DNA from: Acidobacteriota bacterium
Lineage (GTDB): Bacteria; Acidobacteriota; Vicinamibacteria; Vicinamibacterales; 2-12-FULL-66-21
Assembly (NCBI GenBank): GCA_003222675.1
Contig: QHWT01000045.1
Location: 1 to 64,000, forward strand
Length of the DNA stretch: 64,000 nucleotides
Direction of reading: 5' to 3'
Of this stretch, positions 1-8,673 are shown piece after piece (within the stretch, counting starts at the first letter, position 1; every line of letters begins with the position of its first letter). The notes beneath the pieces are model-generated. The model saw only the letters and a list, made by a program, of their open reading frames with translations, was not told the DNA's origin and searched no databases. A program made the translations under genes and the position numbers.

Positions 1-106
1 CGGATCGAATCGTCGCCCACTGCGACGGATGTTCATGGGCGTGATCAAAAACCATCCGGACTGCGCGCTCACGCAACTCCGGGGAGTACTTGCTGGGTCG
101 TGCCAT
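1..106 (-). CDS. IS3-type transposase OrfA, N-terminal part, runs off the window
   Basis: From the ATG at 106 the minus strand reads MARPSKYSPELRERAV and on through VRMVFDHAHEHPSQWATI to the window edge. This is the N-terminal helix-turn-helix segment of IS3-family OrfA proteins, which bind the element's ends. Only 35 residues are visible. Transposase remnants also lie at 0.9-1.6 kb and 2.2-3.1 kb, so this end of the window is a mobile-element hotspot. Whether this copy is intact cannot be seen. Confidence 0.75.
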   Translation of the reverse strand, partial: MARPSKYSPELRERAVRMVFDHAHEHPSQWATIRS

Positions 107-278
107 GGGCTCCATCCTCTCTCGGAATGGGCCCTCCGATAAACCCGGTACGATTCAGACTCTGGTGGAGTTCACTCCCGCCGCCAACTCACCCGGTACA
201 TATCGAGAAAAGGCGATTCGAAGGGTCGGCCGGGCGATCGCCGTGGCGCCGTTGAACCGAGCTTAGATAGCATGGACG

Positions 279-375
279 CTACTGAGGACAGTTGGCCGAG
301 GTCAAGACCGGACCTGCGGCGACGAGCGGATCGACCTTCATCGCCTGCCGGGCGGGAATGTAACTCGCCATCGCC
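279..375 (-). pseudogene. C-terminal scrap of an ADOP/MacB-type permease
   Basis: One minus-strand frame reads ASYIPARQAMKVDPLVAAG and stops at 279-281. The string (A)xxIPARxAxxVDPLVAL is the conserved C-terminal end of ADOP permeases, as in the intact copy at 47286-49946 (WVPARRAVRVQPMIAL). Nothing upstream in frame looks like the rest of the permease, so this is a 3' remnant. Confidence 0.65.
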
Positions 376-401
376 CTTCGCTGCGAGTAAGGGCGCGTGC
401 G

Positions 402-890
402 CTACCACCGCGGCTCACACCCCGCTGTGGGCGTGAGTCGGACCAGTTCCGCGCGGCCATCCATTACACGATCGGCGGCCTTCTCGAAGGTGAGCGGCCG
501 TAGCGCACCACACCCTTGGGAACGAGGCGATGCCGTTCGACACCACGTGCTGCGAGCCAGTCCACTACCAGCTCGGCACGCCGTGTCGAGAGAGCCACCG
601 CGTTGGGTTCAGTCGTATCGGCAAATGCCTTCACCGACAATCTTAATCCGCGATCGTGACAGAGTTCGCTGAGCACGGCCTGCAGGGGTTCGTCCGGGTC
701 GGTGAAGGCGTCGCGACTCTCCTCGAACCGAATCTTCGCTCCGCGAAACGGTAAGATCGCTTGATGAAGTGCTCGCCTTCGCGCAAGTTCACGCCCGTAG
801 GTCGAGGTCAGCGCTGGCGGCTCGTCCTGTCGAGGAGGCGCTGAACTCAATAGCAGAACGACATCAACGTCATCCTCGACGACGCCACGC
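402..890 (-). pseudogene. OmpA-like peptidoglycan-binding domain protein, frameshifted and cut at the 5' end
   Basis: Residues in the 757-510 stretch (ILPFRGAKIRFEES, LRLSVKAFADTTEP, LSTRRAELVVDWLAARGV) follow the OmpA C-terminal domain, which anchors outer-membrane proteins to peptidoglycan. The open frame ends at 464, but the expected ending (CGALRPLTFEKAADRV, then GRAELVRLTP) continues in another frame to a TAG at 402-404. A one-base indel near 505-512 explains this. Upstream of about 890 the frame runs antisense through the integrase gene, so the N-terminal half was lost at an insertion junction. The loss of the 5' half is strong evidence; the frameshift could be a sequencing error. Confidence 0.7.
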
Positions 891-898
891 GAGAACCC

Positions 899-1609
899 GA
901 ACCCTACCCACCCATTGTCGGTGAACTGAAAGGGCTGGGCATCGCCGTGTTCGCGACGACCGTCCGCACGTGGCTTCGGGCGGCGGGTTTCGGCCCGGCG
1001 GGTCAACGCCGGGAAACGACGTGGCGCGAATTCGTCCGGGTACACCGACACAGCCTGCTGGCCGTCGATTTCTTCAGGGTCGAGACGATCTGGCTGCAAC
1101 GGCTCTACGTCCTGTTCTTCTTCGAGTTGGGCAGCCGCCGCGTGCATCTCGCCGGGTGCACGCCGAATCCGAGCGCGCCATGGGTGCTCCAGCAGGCCCG
1201 CCAGCTGTCGTGGGCCGTGGCGGAGCGTTCGGAACCGATAAGATTTCTAATTCGCCATCGGGATCAGAAATTCACCGACGGTTTCGATGACGTATTCCGC
1301 GGCGAAGGGATTGGAGTCGTTCGAACGCCTTTTTTGTGCGCCGCAGGCAACGGGGTTGCCGAACGCTTCGTGCGCACGGCCCGCTCAGAGTGTTTCGACC
1401 GGCTGCTGATTCTGAACCAGCAGCACCTTGAGCGGATTCTTGATGTGCTCGTCGATAACTACAACGGTCACCGGCCACATCGAGCGCTGTCGCTCGCGCC
1501 ACCGCAGGCAAGACGGCCAGCTTCGCTGGTGTCGGCATGCGATGACGCTCGTATTCTGCGCCGTGATCGTCTCGGCGATGTCGTTCATGAGTACGAGCTG
1601 GCGGCGTGA
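899..1609 (+). mobile_element. IS481-like integrase, truncated at the N-terminus
   Basis: The product carries an rve integrase core: first Asp in LLAVDFF, second in FLIRHRDQKF, Glu in GNGVAERFVRTARSEC. Conserved flanks include YVLFFFELGSRRVHLAG and NYNGHRPHRALSL. The readable frame extends upstream of the GTG at 947 to about 899 (PPIVGELKGLGIAV), but the N-terminal helix-turn-helix domains of a full transposase are missing. The catalytic half ends normally at 1609. The element's terminal inverted repeats were not found. The truncation coincides with the broken OmpA gene on the other strand. Confidence 0.8.
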
Positions 1610-1653
1610 CAAGGTTTTCGCACCCTACACGGTCCTGACGTACACTCCCCTCA

Positions 1654-2055
1654 ATGGAAACTGAGATCGCGAACGGAGTGCGACGACCGGCGGGACTCTG
1701 GCTGCTGACCGTCGCGCTGCTGACCAGCCCGGCGTTTCATCTCTTGGCGTTGCTTGTCGACACGCATTGGCTCAACTTCGGCAGCCACCAGCCCTGGGAT
1801 GCGTTCGTCTACTTCGTCATTGCGCCGGTGGTCGGCGCGTTGATGCTACGCCGCCATGAGCGGGCGCGATTCTCGGTCTACGTCTTTCTGTCCTGCGAGA
1901 TCCTGCGTGCGATCCGAATCCACTCGGGGCTTCTGGGTCTCTTGGCGGCGGGCTCGATCCTGTACCTGCAGCTTCCGGCGGCGCGGCGGTTCCATCCGGC
2001 GGTGGACCCGCGCAAGGTGATGGCGCGACTGCGACTGGGGCCTCCCACATCCTGA
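1654..2055 (+). CDS. small polytopic membrane protein of unknown function
   Basis: The 133-residue product begins METEIANGVRRPAG and has about four hydrophobic segments (roughly residues 15-35, 48-65, 72-85 and 92-110), ending with a basic tail. I do not recognise a family. It is the only apparently complete gene between the two transposase remnants and reads in the same direction. The hydrophobic pattern and Arg/Lys-rich loops favour a real inner-membrane protein, but it could be cargo or a leftover from an insertion. Confidence 0.5.
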   Translation: METEIANGVRRPAGLWLLTVALLTSPAFHLLALLVDTHWLNFGSHQPWDAFVYFVIAPVVGALMLRRHERARFSVYVFLSCEILRAIRIHSGLLGLLAAGSILYLQLPAARRFHPAVDPRKVMARLRLGPPTS

Positions 2056-2245
2056 AGAGGGCTGTGCTCCGCAAAAACATCGTTCGGGCAAAACGGTTCG
2101 GTTGATAACGGCGAATCGCGCGGGCGGTAAATGGCGGGGGAGGCCGCCGCGCTGATCGGGTACGCTCCTGCGCGATGAGCCATCCGCGCTTCCGTGTGCC
2201 GTCTGCACAGTCCTCAATGTTCTTGCCGATGTTGGGCGCCTCGGA

Positions 2246-3090
2246 TTCCTGACACTCCACTCGCGGGCGCATCTGGCGGCAGAGAACTTGTTCCTGCGAC
2301 AGCAGTTGGCGCTGTACATGGAGCGCCAGGTGAAGCCACGGCGTGCGGACGACGCGACCCGGATCATCCTGGTCACGCTGTCGCGGCTGGTGAACTGGCG
2401 TCAGCTGTTGGTCATCGTCAAGGCGGACACATTGATCCGCTGGCATCGAAAGGGATTCCGGCTGTTCTGGAGGTGGAAATCGAATGCGCCAGGACGTCCG
2501 CGAATACCAGGAGATCTGCGCCAGCTGATCGTCGAGATGGCGATGGCCAATCGGACGTGGGGCGAGGAACGGATCGCCACGGAGCTCCTCGTGAAGCTTG
2601 GGATTCGCGTGTCGCCGCGCACCGTCAGGCGCCACATGCCTTCGAGGACGACGCCACGCCCGAGGAGCGGCTCGCAGGCGTGGAGCACGTTCGTGCGGAA
2701 TCATGCGCGGTCCGTGCTGGCCTGTGACTTCTTCGTCGCCGTCACCGCCACACTCCGCGTCGTCTACGTGTTCGTGGTCCTGAAGGTGGGCACGCGACGC
2801 ATCGTGCACTGGAACATGACGGCGCATCCCACGACTGGACGGCGCAACAGTTCCGAATATTTGTTTCGGGAGACAAGCCGCATCGCTTCCTGATCCACGA
2901 TCGCGACAGCATTTATTCGAAGGGCGTGGATCGAACGTTGGCGGCGATGGGTCTGACGGCGCTCCGAACGCCTGTTCGGTCGCCTCAGGCGAACGCCTTC
3001 TGCGAACGATTGGTGGGGATGATCCGCCGCGAATGCTTGGACTTCGTGATTCCGCTCAATGAGCGGCATCTCCGACGTCGGCGGCGGTAA
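2246..3090 (+). pseudogene. integrase-type transposase, frameshifted and cut short
   Basis: The frame around 2288 gives AENLFLRQQLALYMERQ, WGEERIATELL, GIRVSPRTVRRHM and the first catalytic Asp (LACDFFVAVTA). Near 2838 the similarity jumps one frame: TAQQFRIFVSGDKPHRFLI, HDRDSIYSKGVD (second Asp) and QANAFCERLVGMIRREC (Glu). It then runs through NERHLRRRRR into a stop at 3088-3090, well before the family's usual end. The 3' end abuts the outer-membrane gene at 3059-4129, whose own 5' end is missing, so this copy marks a rearrangement breakpoint. Confidence 0.8.
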
Positions 3091-4129
3091 TTCCTCACCG
3101 AAGCCCGCGCGCAAGCCGTGTAAACGCCGAAGGCCGCTGGGACCAGTGGATGATGAGATCGTTTTTGAGTTCGTGGGGCAGGTGACAAACTTTGCGGCCA
3201 CTCCCTCAGCTCCGTTGGGCACCTCGAAACAGTACGGCTATCTCACGACGGTACGAGGAATTGACAATGTGTTCAGCGGCAGTCCCCACAATGAAACGAC
3301 TGCGGTACTCACCTTCTTCAACTCGTTTGATATGCAGGCTACCTATGCATTCACAAGGCGGTATAGCGTCAGCGTGACCGCGCCGATCGTGCACGGAAGC
3401 GTTTCCAGTTTTCGTGACCACGAAAATGATGGCATTCATCGGCACACGATGACAGCCGCCGGAGTGGGCGACCTCCGGGTCGTTGGCAACGTGTGGTTGT
3501 TCGATCCGAAGCAACACCATGAGGGAAACATCTCCTTAAGCCTCGGAATCAAAACCCCCAGCGGAAACTCGGATGCTCGTGACACAGCCTATCGTCCTAC
3601 CGGTCCAGCTGTCATACCGGTGGACATCGCGATTCAGCCTGGCGACAGTGGGTGGGGAACGGTTTTGGAGGGCGTGGCCTTCCGCAAGGTTTCTTCAAGG
3701 ATGTACGGGTACGCGGCTGGTTTCTATCTGTTCAATCCTCGGGAGAAAAACACTCGCGCGGTGACCACCGTGCCGGTTTATGGACAGTATCGGCCGCTGT
3801 CTGTGCCCGATCAATACTTGCGTCGCGTGGGTCTCAACTACGCCGTCGCGCCCCGAAAGGGTCTGTCAGTCAGCCTCGGCGGTCGAGTGGATGGTATCCC
3901 TGTGCGCGACGTGTTTGGTGGCAGCGATGGCTTTCGCCGACCGGGCATGGCGGTGTACCTGGAGCCAGGTGTTACGCTGCTACATAAGGCGAACACGTTC
4001 AGCGTATTTGTGCCGGTGGCGACGTACCGCAACCGTGAGAGAAACACGTACGATTACGAGTTCGGTGGCCATGGGCCGGGAGCATTCGCCAACTTTGTGG
4101 TGATCGCCAGCGTGACTCGACGCTTCTAA
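3059..4129 (+). CDS. outer-membrane beta-barrel (transporter-like), native 5' end lost
   Basis: From about residue 30 the protein has barrel character: alternating aromatic and hydrophobic strands (YAFTRRYSVSVTAP, VGDLRVVGNVWLF, SLSLGIKTPSG), a calcium- or loop-like GIHRHTMTAAG segment, and a terminal Phe (IASVTRRF), the usual C-terminal signature of outer-membrane barrels. It resembles the phenol-degradation MetA-type barrel proteins, but I would not name a substrate. The first ~30 residues (MSGISDVGGG, PARKPCKRRR) are the out-of-frame tail of the upstream transposase, and there is no signal peptide. As it stands the product probably cannot be exported. Confidence 0.6.
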   Translation: MSGISDVGGGNSSPKPARKPCKRRRPLGPVDDEIVFEFVGQVTNFAATPSAPLGTSKQYGYLTTVRGIDNVFSGSPHNETTAVLTFFNSFDMQATYAFTRRYSVSVTAPIVHGSVSSFRDHENDGIHRHTMTAAGVGDLRVVGNVWLFDPKQHHEGNISLSLGIKTPSGNSDARDTAYRPTGPAVIPVDIAIQPGDSGWGTVLEGVAFRKVSSRMYGYAAGFYLFNPREKNTRAVTTVPVYGQYRPLSVPDQYLRRVGLNYAVAPRKGLSVSLGGRVDGIPVRDVFGGSDGFRRPGMAVYLEPGVTLLHKANTFSVFVPVATYRNRERNTYDYEFGGHGPGAFANFVVIASVTRRF

Positions 4130-4153
4130 GCGGTCCAGACTGACGGCAACGCC

Positions 4154-4687
4154 TCAGAACATCCAGGCGCATACGGCCACCGCCGCGACGGCCGCGACGA
4201 GATCCGCGATGAGCGCCGCGGGGACGGCGTGACGCGTCCGCCGAACGCCGACCGAGCCAAAGTAGACCGCGAGCACATAGAACGTCGTCTCCGACGATCC
4301 GTACATCGTCGCGGCGGTGCGCGCGATGACGGAATCGGGACCGTGCGTCTTGACGAGATCGGTCGTGAATGCCAGCGAGCCGCTTCCCGTCAGCGAGCGC
4401 AGCACGGCCAGCGGCACGAGCTCAGGCGGAAAGCCCAGCGGCGCGACGAGCGGCCGCATGGCAGCCATCAGCAGGTCCATCGCGCCGGATCCGCGAAACA
4501 TGCCGATCGCGACGAGGATGCCGACCAGGAACGGGATGATTTTCACCGCGACGTCGAACCCTTCCTTCGCGCCCTCGATAAAGACGTCATAGACCTTTAC
4601 CTTTCGGAGCATTCCCGCCAGCGGAATCGCGACCAAGAGAACGGGGATCGCCCACAGCGAGATGGCGTCGAGCGCGCTGCGAATCAC
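4154..4687 (-). CDS. spmB: SpmB-like nucleoside-recognition membrane protein
   Basis: The 177-residue product has five or six membrane segments and the Gate/nucleoside-recognition signatures IIPFLVGILVAIGMFRGSG, SLTGSGSLAFTTDL and MYGSSETTFYVLAVYFG, typical of SpmB. It starts at a GTG whose last bases are shared with the spmA stop (GTGA, 4-base overlap), so the pair is translationally coupled. In Bacillus SpmA/SpmB act in spore-core dehydration. In non-sporulating bacteria the pair occurs with an unknown transport role, which is the likelier setting here. Confidence 0.85.
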   Translation of the reverse strand: MIRSALDAISLWAIPVLLVAIPLAGMLRKVKVYDVFIEGAKEGFDVAVKIIPFLVGILVAIGMFRGSGAMDLLMAAMRPLVAPLGFPPELVPLAVLRSLTGSGSLAFTTDLVKTHGPDSVIARTAATMYGSSETTFYVLAVYFGSVGVRRTRHAVPAALIADLVAAVAAVAVCAWMF

Positions 4688-5295
4688 GAGCGCACCTCCT
4701 CCGCGGCCGGCGCGCTGACGGGATAGAACCGCTCGAGCGCCCTCGCGGCAATCACGGCCGCCATCGTGCCGGCTGCTGTCGCGAGAATCGTGGGTGCGAT
4801 GATCGCAGTCGGGTTCGTCGAACCGGCCGCGGCCAGCACGCCAATCATGGACGCCGGCACGAGCTGCACGCCGGCAGTGGTGATTGCCATCAGCGTCACC
4901 ATGGCATTGGTGGCCGTATCCTTGTCGGGATTGAGCGTGTTCAGCTCCTCCATCGCTTTGATGCCGAGCGGCGTGGCCGCATTGTTGAGGCCGAGCATGT
5001 TTGCCGCGAGCGCAACCACGATCGCGCCGCCCGCCGGATGCGCGGGCGGAACGTCAGGAAAGAGCCAGCGAAGGAGCGGGCGTAGCGCGCGTCCGACAAG
5101 GGATACCAGCCCCGCGGCTTCGGCGATGCGCATCATGCCCAGCCAGAGCGTCATGATGCCGACGAGTCCGATCGCTATCTGCACCGCGGACGAGGCCGAT
5201 TCGACCGCGCCACGCGTAACCGCCTCCGCCGTTCCATTGATCGCAGCGACGACCAGCGCGATCGCCATCAGGCCGAACCAGATGTAGTTGAGCAT
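4684..5295 (-). CDS. spmA: SpmA-like nucleoside-recognition membrane protein
   Basis: The 203-residue product begins MLNYIWFGLMAIALVVAAI at the ATG at 5295. The frame is open upstream to 5631, but that extension is Arg/Ser-rich and not membrane-like, so I chose the internal start. Signatures are WLGMMRIAEAAGLV, ALAANMLGLNNAATPLG and MVTLMAITTAGVQLVP. It overlaps spmB by four bases. Known family role: a paired half-protein of the spore-maturation transporter type; the substrate is unknown. Confidence 0.85.
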   Translation of the reverse strand: MLNYIWFGLMAIALVVAAINGTAEAVTRGAVESASSAVQIAIGLVGIMTLWLGMMRIAEAAGLVSLVGRALRPLLRWLFPDVPPAHPAGGAIVVALAANMLGLNNAATPLGIKAMEELNTLNPDKDTATNAMVTLMAITTAGVQLVPASMIGVLAAAGSTNPTAIIAPTILATAAGTMAAVIAARALERFYPVSAPAAEEVRS

Positions 5296-5542
5296 GTTCG
5301 TGATGGTAGCGCAGCCGATGTACATCTGAACTGCACCGCCGTAAGCACTCCGTCGTCCTGATCCGGCGAGGCCTCCGGCAGATCGCCGCAGGGCGTAACG
5401 CTCGGTCCGACGCGACGCGAATTCGTTAGCACAATGCGACTCTCGTTCGCGTCGAACGTGTCCGTATCGCTCAAAGCCAATTCCTTCTCGCACACCCGAA
5501 CGGTGCAGGGACATATGGCGGGGCAGCAGGCGGGCGGCGTCA

Positions 5543-6841
5543 TCAATGTTGACACGTGCAGTCTCTGCATTTGGCGACGATGAGCGTGAAGTCGTCACGT
5601 TGCTCGTGCGGACTGAACAGCCGCACTTCATCGAAGATTGCGGAGATTACGTCGTTCGGACTCAGCTTGCGATGTCGCTGCAAGGCGTCGATCAGGCGGT
5701 CTTCTCCGAATTCCTCCTCTTGATCATTGAACGACTCGGTAATGCCGTCCGTGTAGATCGCGAACATGTCGCCCGGAAGCAGCTGATGTTCCGCAGTTGG
5801 ACACTCCCAGTAACCGAAAAGTCCCACTGCCGGCGCCGTCGACGCGAGACGCTCCACGCTGCCGTCCGTGTGGAGAACTAAACCGGGAAGATGTCCACAG
5901 TTCGCGTACCGCAGGCGCGTCGTCTTGTCATCGAACTCTGAATAGAACAACGTGGCGTACGCGTTCTCGGCCGTATTCTCGTAAAACAGTCGGTTGACCG
6001 ATTGCAGCAGCTGTTCCGGCTTGTCGACAGCGATAGCGCATTGGCTGCGCAGATTGGCCTGAAGATTGGCCATCAAGAGTGCCGCGGCGATTCCCTTGCC
6101 CGCAATATCGCCAATGATGAGCCCGAGACGCTCCTGGCCCAGATCGAGAAAATCGTAGTAATCCCCACCCACCTGGCGCGTTTGCACACACGCGCCTGCA
6201 TACTCTAGCGACCGCAGCGGCGGCAGTGTCTGCGGGAAGAGCCGCGCCTGCACCTGTCTCGCAATTTCCAGTTCGTGGCGCGCACGACGTTCAGCGTCCC
6301 GCTTCTCAGCGGCGGCGCGGCGTTGTGCTTCGATCGAGCGGCTGACTTCATCAAGGCTCACCAACTCGAAGCAATTCCGGTCGATGTCCTCGAAGCGCGT
6401 GAACACGCCTCCCCAGACAGGCGCCTGGCCGTCGGACGTATCGGCCGGGTCGGTCGAATTCCACCGCGAGGGCGGAACCTGGTGATACACCACGCGTCGA
6501 AGGCGCGGCGTATTGCGGAAGCGCACTCCACGCCCAAGCCACTCGCGATATCGGCCCAGAACATCGTCCGTCACGAAGACGACGTGCATCGAGCGGCCGA
6601 TGAGCCGATACTGCCGAGAACTGGGGTCGGGCTGAATCAATGCGAGAACGGCGGTACCGTCGGGCGGAGCTACCGCTACTAGACGCTCGCCTGATTCCTG
6701 GTGTCCGTCGAACGCGATCTGGAAACCGAGTTTATCGATGTAGAACTTGAGACTTCGCTCCTGATCTCTGACGTAAACGTTTATCGCGTGAACGCCCAGG
6801 TACGCCGCATCTGGGTTTACGGAAGGAAGAAGGCTCGCCAT
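5543..6841 (-). CDS. VOC (glyoxalase-fold) - SpoIIE/RsbU phosphatase fusion
   Basis: The 432-residue product has a VOC domain at about 12-165 (AINVYVRDQERSLKFYIDKL, then VLALIQPDPSSRQYRL and NCFELVSLDE). A charged coiled-coil linker follows at about 166-205 (EAQRRAAAEKRDAERRARHE). A SpoIIE/PP2C phosphatase fills 205-430, with metal-site motifs VGGDYYDF, GLIIGDIAGKG, AIYTDGITE and RDDFTLIVAK. Such phosphatases act on anti-anti-sigma factors in partner-switching stress control. Here the usual GAF/PAS sensor is replaced by a VOC fold, which may bind a small ligand. No RsbV/RsbW partner lies nearby. A 317-bp piece of this gene (5821-6137) recurs, damaged, at 18754-19035. Confidence 0.88.
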   Translation of the reverse strand: MASLLPSVNPDAAYLGVHAINVYVRDQERSLKFYIDKLGFQIAFDGHQESGERLVAVAPPDGTAVLALIQPDPSSRQYRLIGRSMHVVFVTDDVLGRYREWLGRGVRFRNTPRLRRVVYHQVPPSRWNSTDPADTSDGQAPVWGGVFTRFEDIDRNCFELVSLDEVSRSIEAQRRAAAEKRDAERRARHELEIARQVQARLFPQTLPPLRSLEYAGACVQTRQVGGDYYDFLDLGQERLGLIIGDIAGKGIAAALLMANLQANLRSQCAIAVDKPEQLLQSVNRLFYENTAENAYATLFYSEFDDKTTRLRYANCGHLPGLVLHTDGSVERLASTAPAVGLFGYWECPTAEHQLLPGDMFAIYTDGITESFNDQEEEFGEDRLIDALQRHRKLSPNDVISAIFDEVRLFSPHEQRDDFTLIVAKCRDCTCQH

Positions 6842-7389
6842 GGTTGCGGATTATATGGAACCAGAGCGTGTTACCTCCGCCCCTCCGATGCTGCTGTCCG
6901 ACGATGTAGCTGTTGCGGGTCGCGGGCGGGCAACTCGGCTTCCGAAGACTCGCCGCTCGTTACGGCTACGAGGGCGCAGGCGATTTGGAAGGCACCGTGG
7001 CCCTCACTCCGACGTCGTGATGGCGGTCCGACTGTCCTGGCGACCGGCGCCGCAGCGTGGCACCTGGGCGTGGCACCCGCTGCAAGCCTCTGCAGCGGAG
7101 TCAGTTAGCTGCGCGAGCTCATGGCTGTCACGCGGGAGGTCGTCGTGGAGCTCTTCTGTTCGTGCCGTCATGCCCGCATCATTGAGAACCGGTCTCCGCG
7201 ATGAACGCCGCAGATGCAAAGCGGTTGTCGACGCGGCTGATTGGGAACATCGAGGCGCAAGCTACACGGGAAATGCTGAAAATCAGTGCCCGATTCCCCA
7301 CGACGTTGCATATTCGCAGTTGATTCGAGAAATTGTCCGGAACCGACCGAGACGACCACGCCGCGTTCTACCTGAAGTGCAACATCAAA
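6842..7389. other. 547-bp gap, no recognisable gene
   Basis: The divergent upstream region of the VOC-SpoIIE gene. Open frames exist on both strands, but none gives a recognisable protein. A 40-codon frame from the ATG at 7201 (MNAADAKRLSTRLIGNIEAQ) is the most protein-like, without a clear ribosome site. I see no tRNA, repeat or terminator. Confidence 0.5.
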
Positions 7390-8377
7390 TCATGGATGCT
7401 CGGGTCCAATTGTGACCACATAAGCACCGAACCGTCGCGAACGGCAGAGAAACCGGTCGCCGAAGAAACACGTAGCCGGGGATTGGACGAGAAGATCAGC
7501 TCCTTGCCGTTCGGCATCCAGGCGAGCCCGGGTATCTGACGCTTGCCGAAGGTGAGCCGACGGGCCTTCATCGTGTCGAGCGGTTGCAGGAAGATATCGC
7601 CGACGTCGTACGTCAGGTGACAGACGAATGCGAGCGTCCGTCCGTCTGGCGAGATCGCCGGTGATGAATCTCCAAATGGTTTTGGAGCGGCCGGGGACGT
7701 CACTTGCCGTTTCGCGCCGCCAGCCAGGCACGAGGGAAGACGCTGAGCGCGTCCTCGCCGGGTGCGCGATCGATGAAGGTGAGCGTCTGCGAATCGGGGC
7801 TCCACGCGACTGAGGTGCGCCCTCTGTCTCCACGACCTTCTGTTCGGATATCCCTGCCGGAGAAATCAGGAGGATCTCTCCCCTGGCTCCGTTGGTGCGA
7901 ATGATGGCGATCCGGCGACCGTCTGGCGACCAGGCCGGCGATTTGTCCAATGCCGGATCACTCGTGAGCCGCGTCGCGTGCAGCTCTCCGATCTTCAGCA
8001 CGTAAATATCAGCGTTGTCGCTGTCGGCCGAGGTCATAGCCGTCGGCGGCACGCGACTGCCGCGTGACTGGCGCGACGAATCGATAGCCGGATTTTCGGA
8101 TCGTCTCGATGTATCTGGGCTGCGACGGCGTGTCGCCCAGTTTCCGTCGCGCATCGAAATCGTGACCGTCAGGCTTCCTTCGTCGACATAGGTTTCTTTC
8201 CACACCGAATGCGTCAGATCCGCCCTCGTGACGAGATGGTCCGCTCCCCGGACCAACACGGTCAGTACCCGGAATTGAGTCGGTTCCAGCGGCAGGGTCG
8301 TGCCGTTCCGCGACAGCAGCTTCTCTCCGACGCCGGAACGGGCCGAATTCGTAGACGTCGTCTTCATGCGGCCCCAT
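7390..8377 (-). pseudogene. winged-helix (OmpR/CadC-type) regulator with TolB-like propeller, several frameshifts
   Basis: The gene can be followed through three frames. It starts MGPHEDDVYEFGPF at 8377. It switches to GEKLLSRNGTTLPLEPTQF and VTRADLTHSVWKETYVDEG (winged helix). It switches back to RKLGDTPSQPRYIETIRKSG with YRFVAPV. Then come WD40/TolB strands (LDKSPAWSPDGRRIAII, DSSPAISPDGRTLAFV, PGLAWMPNGKELIFSS). This is the CadC-like layout common in Acidobacteriota: a DNA-binding head joined to a sensor propeller. At least three indels are needed, and the 3' end near 7390 looks truncated, so this is a dead gene unless the assembly is poor. Confidence 0.75.
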
Positions 8378-8673
8378 GGCGTCCTCCGAGGCGAGCGCGC
8401 GGCGCAGATTGTAGCTGGAATCGTCGGCAACGGCGCATCCGTCTGGACGGAGTCATCGAACACCGACCGGCGGCGTTTAACCATTTCTTAACCTTTTCCC
8501 AAGGTTGCGCCGGTTCGTCCGTGGTAGTTGTCTCGGGCCTCGATTATTCCGGCACGCTCACGTGTGACCGACGGTACGAACGGATTTTTGCTCGCACCGG
8601 ATCCGAGAAGCGCCACATAGTCGGTCTGGTGCGCATTGTTCCATGGCTTCATTTCAGAAAGTGGGGGGCAGCC

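Noticed and set aside
8490-8506. AACCTT-TTCCC-AAGGTT inverted repeat upstream of the repeat protein
   Set aside because: Only 6 bp per arm; expected by chance in 64 kb and not tied to a promoter I can define.
8209-8673. Upstream extension of the repeat-protein frame
   Set aside because: It runs antisense through the winged-helix regulator. The ATG at 8674 has a purine-rich site and a signal peptide right after it.
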